Of a DNA stretch of 5,279 nt, positions 1 through 4,879 are shown piece after piece; position 1 is the first letter of the stretch; every line of letters starts with the position of its first letter. The stretch lies in contig DAIDHU010000208.1 of assembly GCA_027451915.1 (NCBI GenBank), positions 1-5,279 of the forward strand. Direction: 5' to 3'. The notes under the pieces are model-generated. The model had not been told where the DNA came from. It was given only the letters and a program-made list of their open reading frames with translations, and searched no databases. Position numbers and translations under genes: made by a program. Source of the stretch: Thiomonas sp. (lineage in GTDB: Bacteria > Pseudomonadota > Gammaproteobacteria > Burkholderiales > Burkholderiaceae_C).

Positions 1-96
1 GGTTGGTCCGGGCGCCATGTGCCAGGCGATCAGGGCGATCGCAAGGATGGCGGCAAAGATCACCACATAGGCCACCGCGCGGCGTTGTCCGGGCAT
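1..96 (-). CDS. Partial CDS, protein with N-terminal membrane anchor (5' end only)
   Basis: An open frame starts at ATG (96-94, minus strand) and runs off the left edge after 32 codons, so only the N-terminus is visible. It begins MPGQRR and continues with about 20 hydrophobic residues (residues 7-24, rich in Val, Ala, Ile and Leu). It then reads WHMAPGPT. A short basic N-terminus before a hydrophobic helix fits an uncleaved anchor with the N-terminus in the cytoplasm, or a signal peptide. I do not recognise the family. The Shine-Dalgarno match is poor. A TAGAAT hexamer lies 7 nt upstream of the ATG, which would make the message almost leaderless if used. The gene is divergent from the tRNA operon. 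Being cut by the window edge and having no identified homologue limits confidence. Confidence 0.55.
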   Translation of the reverse strand, partial: MPGQRRAVAYVVIFAAILAIALIAWHMAPGPT

Positions 97-103
97 CGCT
101 CAG

Positions 104-109
104 ATTCTA
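104..109 (-). promoter_or_regulatory. Possible -10 box (TAGAAT) for the partial membrane-protein gene
   Basis: Read on the minus strand, positions 109-104 are TAGAAT, a 5/6 match to TATAAT, ending 7 nt before the ATG at 96. No good -35 is seen at 16-18 nt spacing. The nearest TTG-containing hexamer (TTGGGG, 135-130) is 20 nt away. It may be a leaderless promoter or a chance match. Confidence 0.25.
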
Positions 110-214
110 TCCGCCCCGGCCTCGGGGCTCCCCAACGAGATCGCGGCTGGGAGGGTGGTGGTGGCCTTCGCCGCATCCTGAGCGGCCACACCAAAGACCG
201 GGGCACGCTCACCT

Positions 215-243
215 TTGACGACCGCGGCGGCTTCGGTTACAAT
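215..243 (+). promoter_or_regulatory. Sigma-70 promoter of the tandem tRNA operon
   Basis: TTGACG (215-220) and TACAAT (238-243) each match the sigma-70 consensus at 5 of 6 positions and are separated by an optimal 17-nt spacer. The stretch after the -10 box is GC-rich (CCCTG), as in stringently controlled stable-RNA promoters. The expected start, about 6-8 nt after the -10 box, falls at 249-251. That coincides with the 5' end of the first tRNA (249). The promoter points at the tRNAs and nothing else lies between. Confidence 0.8.
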
Positions 244-248
244 CCCTG

Positions 249-320
249 AGCGGCGTGGAGCAGTGGCAGCTCGTCGGGCTCATAACCCGAAGGTCCCAAG
301 TTCGAATCTTGGCGCCGCAA
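249..320 (+). tRNA. Initiator tRNA-fMet (CAT)
   Basis: A complete cloverleaf can be folded. The acceptor is 249-255 with 313-319, U8 is at 256, and the D stem is GAGC/GCTC (258-261, 269-272) with a short 7-nt loop AGTGGCA. The anticodon stem is 274-278/286-290 with loop CTCATAA (anticodon CAT, 281-283). The T stem is CCAAG/CTTGG (296-300, 308-312) with loop TTCGAAT, and the discriminator is A320. Initiator hallmarks are present: no Watson-Crick pair at 1-72 (A249 facing A319), A11-U24 in the D stem, and three consecutive G-C pairs next to the anticodon loop (GGG/CCC). Position 1 is A instead of the C1 of the E. coli tRNA. The next bases are CGC, so the 3' CCA is not encoded and must be added by nucleotidyltransferase. 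Its role is delivery of formyl-Met to the ribosomal P site at start codons. Confidence 0.85.
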
Positions 321-349
321 CGCTCCCCGACTGAGCGCCGCGGGCATCA

Positions 350-422
350 GGCGGTATAGCTCAGGGGTTAGAGCGCTCGGCTCATAACCGAGTTGTCCCT
401 GGTTCGAATCCAGGTACCGCCA
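350..422 (+). tRNA. Second CAT tRNA: tRNA-Ile2 (lysidine type) or elongator tRNA-Met
   Basis: A fully paired cloverleaf: acceptor GGCGGTA/TACCGCC (350-356, 415-421), D stem GCTC/GAGC (359-362, 371-374) with loop AGGGGTTA, and anticodon stem CTCGG/CCGAG (376-380, 388-392). The anticodon loop is CTCATAA (anticodon CAT, 383-385), the variable region TTGTC, the T stem CCTGG/CCAGG with loop TTCGAAT, and the discriminator A422. The regular G1-C72 pair and the absence of three G-C pairs beside the anticodon loop rule out an initiator. A CAT anticodon then leaves elongator Met or Ile2, whose C34 is converted to lysidine by TilS. The 8-nt D loop resembles E. coli tRNA-Ile2 more than its elongator Met tRNA, which is weak evidence. 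CCA is not encoded (CCG follows). It lies 29 nt after the first tRNA and is probably processed from the same transcript. Confidence 0.85.
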
Positions 423-436
423 CCGCGTCCTACGCC

Positions 437-757
437 TCAGGTGCGCTCTGAGTGGCCGCTGGCTGGTTCCGTGGCAGCCCCCACCCGGCGCCCTTGCCGG
501 GAGACCAGGGGCTGGCACCGCGCCCCGGTCTGCCTGGAGCATCCGCTCGGCCGGGTCGTGGTCGCCGCGACCTGGGTGGCGAGTGCTCCGCTGGGATGAT
601 CCGCCTTCAGGGCCTCGAGCTCGTCCTGGGCCGCCTTGAGCGCCTGCTCCAGCGCGTCGCCGCCACTCGCGGCCTGCGCGTCGAGCTGTGGGTCGGCGGA
701 TGGGGTCGGGTCGGCGGCCTGGGCCGCCGGGCTTTCGTGGGCAGAGGTCTGGGTCAT
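437..757 (-). CDS. Small ORF, 106 codons; first half resembles a GrpE N-terminus (possible remnant)
   Basis: ATG at 757-755, TGA at 439-437. Residues 1-35 form an acidic, Ala/Pro/Gln-rich low-complexity leader beginning MTQTSAHESPAA. Residues 35-53 form a heptad-like helix (ALEQALKAAQDELEALK). In GrpE, the nucleotide-exchange factor of DnaK, such a leader and coiled-coil start precede a conserved LRA-AE-N-RRR segment. That segment is absent in this frame, and I could not find it in the other minus-strand frames. Codons up to His54 (near 596) are typical for this genome. After that rarer codons appear (GGA, GCA, TGC, AGG, CAA) and the sequence PSGALATQV onward has no recognisable character. 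I infer either a truncated grpE 5' end or an unrelated small protein. No convincing Shine-Dalgarno is seen. If it is not a gene, 423-833 is a roughly 410-bp stretch with only short GC hairpins. It converges on the tRNA pair, whose 3' end is 15 bp away. Confidence 0.4.
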   Translation of the reverse strand: MTQTSAHESPAAQAADPTPSADPQLDAQAASGGDALEQALKAAQDELEALKADHPSGALATQVAATTTRPSGCSRQTGARCQPLVSRQGRRVGAATEPASGHSERT

Positions 758-833
758 GGATCGGCAGGGTTTCGTCGGCGCGCCGGGGAGGGCGCGCGGC
801 TTTGGCGGGCATATGGGGGCGCCCGGCAGGCTT

Positions 834-2570
834 TCAAGGGGGTGGCGCGCGGCGCACGAACACGATGCTGTCGCGGAACCCCACCGGACGCATGCCCTCG
901 GCCAGGCCGCTGGCCAGGAAGGAGGCCAGACGGTCTCGCGCCACCCAGACGGCCAGCGGCCGGCCCGCCCGCGCCGCCTCGCGCACCGCGGAGGGCTGCA
1001 CGCAGGGTGATGCTCCCGCCGCATGGCGGCAGCCGAACCACAGGTCGGAGCTGGCGCTGTCGATCACCCGCAGGGGGCGCAGGCCGTAGAACAGCAGCGA
1101 GGCGTCGCGGTCCTCGAAGGTCTGCCAGGAATACATGTCCACGCCCCGCGGGAACATCGAGTGCAGCACCTGGGCGACATGTTGCTGGGAGGTGTCGGCA
1201 GTCTTGGCCACCGCCAGCTCGGTGGCGAACAGGCTCATGCTCAGGCCGCTCAGCCCGAACACCAGCAGGCCCGCCTCGAGCAGGCCGCGGCGCAGCAGCG
1301 CCGCCGCCAGCAGCGAGACCGTCAGCAGGCCCAGGCTCAGCCAGGGCAGCAGGGCGCATTGGGGCGGCGGCAGGCCGCTGCGCAGCGCCATGAGCCGCAC
1401 CTCCGGCACGCTGAGGATGGCCAGCCACAGCCCGGCCGCCGCCAGGCCGAACAGCGCGCATCCCGCGGCCATCCAGGCTCGGGCCGTCGCGATCTGGCCG
1501 CGGTCGACGGCCTGCTGCAGGCGCACGCCCGCCCACCAGGCCAGCAGCACGACCACCGGCAGCAGGTAATAGGCGCCCTTGTCGCTGGAGCTGGAAAAGA
1601 ACACCAGCAGCGTGAGCGAGGCATTGCGGGCCCATACCGCGCTGCGCGCGGCCGGGCCGCTGCGCAACCGGCGCGTGCGCAGCACCAGCGCAGCCAGCAG
1701 GCCGGTCCATTGAAAGGTTCCGATCAGCAGCTTGGGCAGGTAGTACCACCAGGGGCCGTGGTGGAAATCGGGCGGGATCCTGGTGCCCAGGAAACGATTG
1801 ATGGTCTCGTTGACCCAGAAAAACCAGGCGAAGCCGCTCTGGTGCCAGGCGGCGAGCAGTTGCCAGGGCATGGCCACGAGCAGGAACAGCGCGATGGCCC
1901 AGGGGTCCAGGAACAGGCGCAGCATGCGCGCGCGCGGCAGGGGGCCGGGGGACAGCAGCAGTTGCACCAGTCCCACGAGACCCAGCATCACCAGGGCCTC
2001 GGGGCCCTTGGTCATCACGGCCAGGCCCAGGGGCAGCATGGCCCAGCGCATCAGGGCGCGGCTCTCCCGGCGCTCGGCCAGTACCACCAGGGCCAGCGCG
2101 ACCAGCCAACCCAGGCTCATGAGGGGGTCGAACAGGATGGTGCGCCCGATTTCCACCCAGCCCAGCGAGGTGCCGGCGATCAGCGCCGCCGTGCGTCCCG
2201 CCAGCGGCGATTCCAGGCGACGCCCGAGCACGATGCACCCCAGGCTGGCCAGCCAGGCCGCCATGGCATCGGGCAGGCGAGCCTGCCAGGCGCCCACGCC
2301 GAAGGCCTTGAAACACAGCGCCATCAGCCAGTACAGCAGGGGCGGCTTCTCGATATAGGGCACGCCGTCCAGGTGCGGAATCAACCAGCTGCCACCGTGG
2401 CTCATCGCCATGGCGATGTCGGCGTACAGGGCTTCGTTGTTGTCGCGGATGGGGGGCCGGCCCAGGCCCCAGAACATGCAGGCGGCGACCAGCAGCAGCA
2501 CGGTGGCGTCGGCGGCCCAGGCGGGCAGGGCCTTGTCGCCGAGGAGGCGGGCGGGGGGCGATGAGGGCAA
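834..2570 (-). CDS. ArnT-like/PMT-family polyprenyl-phosphate glycosyltransferase, inner membrane
   Basis: 578 residues with many hydrophobic helices (about 20-36, 102-117, 125-137, 151-165, 176-206, 222-240, 280-297, 318-346, 366-387 and 408-450), then a soluble C-terminal part. Enzymes of this superfamily take a sugar from a polyprenyl phosphate and place it on lipid A, protein or another periplasmic acceptor. Supporting motifs are RDNNEALYADIA (42-53) in the first periplasmic loop, then IPHLDGVPYIEKPPLLYW (64-81). Others are FDPL (147-150), TKGPEA (187-192), WWYYLPKLL (274-282) and the SSDKGAYYLLP segment (328-338). E. coli ArnT has PDE-RYAE in the first motif, where this protein has NNEALYAD, so the usual Asp is Asn45. 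The length is close to ArnT's. The start is TTG (2570-2568): no ATG or GTG exists between it and the in-frame TAG near 2614, and the next ATG (Met32) lies inside the first helix. The sugar and acceptor are unknown, because no aminoarabinose or O-antigen genes are visible nearby. Confidence 0.88.
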   Translation of the reverse strand: MPSSPPARLLGDKALPAWAADATVLLLVAACMFWGLGRPPIRDNNEALYADIAMAMSHGGSWLIPHLDGVPYIEKPPLLYWLMALCFKAFGVGAWQARLPDAMAAWLASLGCIVLGRRLESPLAGRTAALIAGTSLGWVEIGRTILFDPLMSLGWLVALALVVLAERRESRALMRWAMLPLGLAVMTKGPEALVMLGLVGLVQLLLSPGPLPRARMLRLFLDPWAIALFLLVAMPWQLLAAWHQSGFAWFFWVNETINRFLGTRIPPDFHHGPWWYYLPKLLIGTFQWTGLLAALVLRTRRLRSGPAARSAVWARNASLTLLVFFSSSSDKGAYYLLPVVVLLAWWAGVRLQQAVDRGQIATARAWMAAGCALFGLAAAGLWLAILSVPEVRLMALRSGLPPPQCALLPWLSLGLLTVSLLAAALLRRGLLEAGLLVFGLSGLSMSLFATELAVAKTADTSQQHVAQVLHSMFPRGVDMYSWQTFEDRDASLLFYGLRPLRVIDSASSDLWFGCRHAAGASPCVQPSAVREAARAGRPLAVWVARDRLASFLASGLAEGMRPVGFRDSIVFVRRAPPP

Positions 2571-2806
2571 GGGAGGCTCGGAAATGTCTTGAAGGCCGTG
2601 TGGGCTCCAGGTCTACGGGGCGCCATTGTGCCGCGTCGCGCAGGCACTGGCGTACCCTGGACGGGAAATCCGGCGGCTAGCGTCAATCCGGCATCGATCC
2701 GGCGTCAATCCGGCGTCAATCCGGCGTAGAACCGTCGTACATCCGGCATCGAGCCCGCATCCGTGCGCCGCTGAACGGCCGATTTTCGGGCGCGAAGGAG
2801 CCGGGC
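2571..2806. other. Gene-free gap between hemH and the glycosyltransferase gene
   Basis: 236 bp lie between the hemH stop and the TTG start of the next gene. Apart from the 11-bp array I see no convincing ORF, no Rho-independent terminator with a U-run and no consensus promoter. The gap is much longer than the 26-34 nt gaps upstream. It therefore likely holds the 3' end of the hemH transcript and the promoter for the downstream gene, though neither can be pinned down. Confidence 0.5.
2680..2767. repeat. Tandem array of 11-bp units (consensus GCGTCAATCCG) downstream of hemH
   Basis: Eight consecutive 11-bp units can be aligned. Units at 2680-2690, 2702-2712 and 2713-2723 are identical (GCGTCAATCCG). 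Units 2691-2701 (GCATCGATCCG), 2724-2734 (GCGTAGAACCG) and 2735-2745 (TCGTACATCCG) differ by 2-4 bases. The last two, 2746-2756 and 2757-2767, are decayed. The array sits in the 236-bp gap between hemH and the glycosyltransferase gene. The period is close to one helical turn. On the minus strand each perfect copy contains TTGACG, but no -10 box lies 16-18 nt beyond any of them. Confidence 0.8.
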
Positions 2807-3904
2807 TCAGGCCTCCTGGGCGCTTCGAAGCGCCTGGGCGCGTGCCGCGCTGGCCGCGAGCCGGGCCGGGTCGGGCGGGGTTCGCGTGGGCCAGCCGAGC
2901 AGTTCCCTCTCCACCAGGTCGGCCAGGGCGCCGACCCATTGCGCATCGTCGTTCAGGCAAGGGATGTAGTGGAACTCGCTGCCTCCGCTGGACAGGAAGG
3001 CCTGCTTGCCCTCGATGGCGATTTCCTCCAGGGTCTCCAGGCAATCGGCGACGAAACCGGGGCATACGACGTCCACCCGGCGCACCCCGGCGCGGGCCAG
3101 TTCCCGCAGGCTGGGTTCGGTGTAAGGCTGCAGCCACTCCTGCGCGCCGAAGCGCGACTGGAAACTCAGCAGGTACTGCTTGGCATCCAGGCCCAGGGCC
3201 TCGGCCAGCAGGCGGGCGGTCTTGTGGCATTCGCAGTGGTAGGGGTCGCCGCGCAGCAGGGTGCGCCGCGGCATGCCATGGAAGCTCATGACCAGGCGGT
3301 CGGGGCGGCCATGCTCGGCCCAGTGGGCACGCACCCTGGCGGCCAGGGATTCGATGTAGCCGGGGTCGTCCGCGAAGTTGCGCACCCAGCGCAGCGCGGG
3401 CTGGCGCCGCTGGCCGCGCAGCCAGGCGCCCACCGCGTCCAGCGCGGTGGCGGTGGTGGCCGCGCTGTACTGCGGGTACAGCGGAACCCCGAGCACTCGG
3501 GTGGCGCCCTGGGCGTGCAGCTCGTCGAGCACCGCGCCGGTGGCCGGTTCGCCGTAGCGCATCGCATGGCGCACCGTCAGGTGGTGGCCGCGGCGCTGCA
3601 GCTCGGCCTGCAGCGCGCGCTCCAGCGCGGCGGTGGCCACCGCCAGCGGGGATCCGGCGCTCTGCCAGATGCGCGCGTACTTGGCCGCGGTGCGCGGCGA
3701 ACGAAAGGGGACGATGATGCCGTGCAGGATCGGCAGCCACACCGCGCGCGGCACCTCGATGACCCGTGGATCGGCCAGGAATTCGCGCAGGTAAGGGCGT
3801 ACCGCCGCCGCCGTGGGTGCGGCAGGCGTGCCGAGGTTGAACAGGACGACGGCGGTGGTGGAGGGGCGGCCGTGCTCGAAGAGTTCGGGGGAAGGGGAAG
3901 GCAT
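2807..3904 (-). CDS. hemH: Ferrochelatase (protoporphyrin/coproporphyrin ferrochelatase)
   Basis: 365 residues, the usual length for a bacterial ferrochelatase. The enzyme inserts Fe2+ into the porphyrin ring in the last steps of haem synthesis, in the cytoplasm or at the inner-membrane face. Visible signatures are LFNLGTP (21-27) near the N-terminus, PLYPQYS (141-147) and SFHGMP (207-212) with the metal-binding/catalytic His209. Further on are DPYHCECHKTA (220-230), SFQSRFG (247-253), CPGFVADCLETLEEI (281-295) and GGSEFHYIPCLND (307-319) with the partner acid Glu310. The ATG at 3904 places LFNLGTP about 20 residues in, as in homologues. The Shine-Dalgarno is weak. The gene follows the cyclase by 34 nt on the same strand and is probably cotranscribed with it. 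In several Burkholderiales I recall hemH next to grpE-dnaK. Here a glycosyltransferase gene follows instead. Confidence 0.96.
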   Translation of the reverse strand: MPSPSPELFEHGRPSTTAVVLFNLGTPAAPTAAAVRPYLREFLADPRVIEVPRAVWLPILHGIIVPFRSPRTAAKYARIWQSAGSPLAVATAALERALQAELQRRGHHLTVRHAMRYGEPATGAVLDELHAQGATRVLGVPLYPQYSAATTATALDAVGAWLRGQRRQPALRWVRNFADDPGYIESLAARVRAHWAEHGRPDRLVMSFHGMPRRTLLRGDPYHCECHKTARLLAEALGLDAKQYLLSFQSRFGAQEWLQPYTEPSLRELARAGVRRVDVVCPGFVADCLETLEEIAIEGKQAFLSSGGSEFHYIPCLNDDAQWVGALADLVERELLGWPTRTPPDPARLAASAARAQALRSAQEA

Positions 3905-3938
3905 GGGCGGCGGGCAGCGAGGCGTCGGGCGCGGCTGG

Positions 3939-4853
3939 TCAGCGGTCGAACACCTCGAACATCACGGTGGGGGCCGTGGGATCGGTGGGTTTGGCGCCCA
4001 GGCAGATTTCGCCCTGGCCATGCAGCACGCATTCATTGCGCCGCAGCGCCAGCGCGTTGTCCTGCCCGGCGTAGCGCACCCAGGTGCCGTTGCTGGACAG
4101 GTCGGTGAGCATGAAATAGCTTCCACGCCATTCGATGCGGGCGTGCTGGCGGGAAACCCGGATGTCATTGACGACGAATTCCGCCGCCTGGGTGCGCCCG
4201 ATGTGGAGCACACCCTGCGAGGCCGGCATGTCCTGGTGCACGTCCAGCCAGCTCAGGCCCAGGTGCTGCGTGGCGCTGGCGATCATGGTCGGCAGGTGGG
4301 GCATGGTCTGGCTGTTTTGCCAGCCGGCATCCCATTCGATCTGGTGCACCGGCACCGCCTGCTCGTAGCCGCGCAGGAAAATCGAGCCCAGGCTGCGCAG
4401 GCGCGCCTGCTGTTCCAGGCTCAGGCCCTCGGCCACGGCCTCGCCCAGCAGGATCTGTCCGCCGGCGGCCGAGCCCGACAGCCGGGCCGCGGCGTTCACC
4501 GCGTCGCCGAAACAGTCCCCCGGCGTGAGCACCACCGGGCCGCGCGACAGGCCGATTTTCAGCGGCACCGACACCGGTTTGGAATTGTCGTGGTTCCACT
4601 GCGCCAGGCGGCGCTGGGCCTCGCAGCAGGCCTGCACAGCGGCCGCGTTGTCGTCGAACACCGCGAGCAGGCCGTCGCCCAGGGTCTTGACCACCTGGCC
4701 GCGGTGCTGGGTGATGATCTCCCCGGCGGCCTGGGTGACCTGGGTCATCAGGCGCGCGGCGACCGTGTCACCCAGCGACTTGTACAAGCCGGTGCTGCCG
4801 ACCACGTCGGCGAACACCACCGTCCTCGTTACGGGCTTGCGCAGATTGGACAT
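3939..4853 (-). CDS. Class III adenylate cyclase with C-terminal FHA domain
   Basis: 304 residues, no signal peptide or membrane segment, so soluble. Residues about 9-173 are a class III nucleotidyl cyclase domain with a complete catalytic set. The two metal aspartates are Asp16 (VVFADVVGST) and Asp60 (KTLGDG). The purine-selecting pair is Lys56 and Asp113, the combination known for ATP rather than GTP. The transition-state residues are Asn120 and Arg124 (GDAVNAAARL). An active cAMP-forming enzyme is therefore predicted, provided it forms the homodimer this class needs. Residues about 213-303 are an FHA domain with the phosphothreonine-pocket residues Gly219-Arg220, Ser234 and His237 (RVSRQHARIE), and Asn255 (SSNGTW). 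FHA domains bind phosphothreonine peptides, which suggests regulation by a Ser/Thr kinase partner that is not visible here. The gene starts 26 nt after the rpoD stop and lies 34 nt before hemH. The ATG is the first in the frame after rpoD, with a poor Shine-Dalgarno. Confidence 0.93.
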   Translation of the reverse strand: MSNLRKPVTRTVVFADVVGSTGLYKSLGDTVAARLMTQVTQAAGEIITQHRGQVVKTLGDGLLAVFDDNAAAVQACCEAQRRLAQWNHDNSKPVSVPLKIGLSRGPVVLTPGDCFGDAVNAAARLSGSAAGGQILLGEAVAEGLSLEQQARLRSLGSIFLRGYEQAVPVHQIEWDAGWQNSQTMPHLPTMIASATQHLGLSWLDVHQDMPASQGVLHIGRTQAAEFVVNDIRVSRQHARIEWRGSYFMLTDLSSNGTWVRYAGQDNALALRRNECVLHGQGEICLGAKPTDPTAPTVMFEVFDR

Positions 4854-4879
4854 GTGCGCAAGTCTAGCGGGGGAGCCGA

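Noticed and set aside
398..424. tRNA 3' end as an integrative-element attachment site
   Set aside because: No integrase gene and no second copy of the tRNA 3' sequence are visible in the window.
484..501. GC hairpin CCCGGC/GCCGGG (loop 490-495) downstream of the tRNAs as terminator
   Set aside because: The stem is only 6 bp and no T-run follows on either strand. It could be chance in GC-rich DNA.
778..797. GC hairpin GCGCGCC/GGCGCGC (loop 785-790) after the glycosyltransferase stop as terminator
   Set aside because: The stem is perfect (7 bp), but no U-run follows in the direction of the gene, so it does not meet Rho-independent terminator criteria.
237..812. Minus-strand 191-codon frame crossing both tRNAs (contains DSNLGPSGYEP-like text)
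   Set aside because: This text is the known spurious translation of the antisense of CAT tRNA genes. The tRNA cloverleaves on the plus strand explain it.
754..2316. Minus-strand 520-codon open frame overlapping the glycosyltransferase gene in another frame
   Set aside because: Arg/Gly/Pro/Ala-rich low-complexity translation with no motif. It is a frame shadow due to high GC.
1023..2564. Plus-strand 513-codon open frame opposite the glycosyltransferase gene
   Set aside because: It is rich in Gln, His, Gly and Ala with no hydrophobic core, the usual product of reading the complement of a GC-rich membrane-protein gene. The minus-strand frame has clear family motifs.
2680..2719. TTGACG hexamers in the 11-bp repeats as -35 boxes for the downstream gene
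   Set aside because: No TATAAT-like hexamer is found 16-18 nt downstream of any of the three perfect copies on the minus strand.
2680..2767. CRISPR array
   Set aside because: The units are 11 bp and directly abutting, with no spacers, so this is a simple tandem repeat.
2939..4108. Plus-strand 389-codon open frame opposite hemH
   Set aside because: Antisense shadow of hemH, which has all ferrochelatase motifs. The translation is low-complexity.
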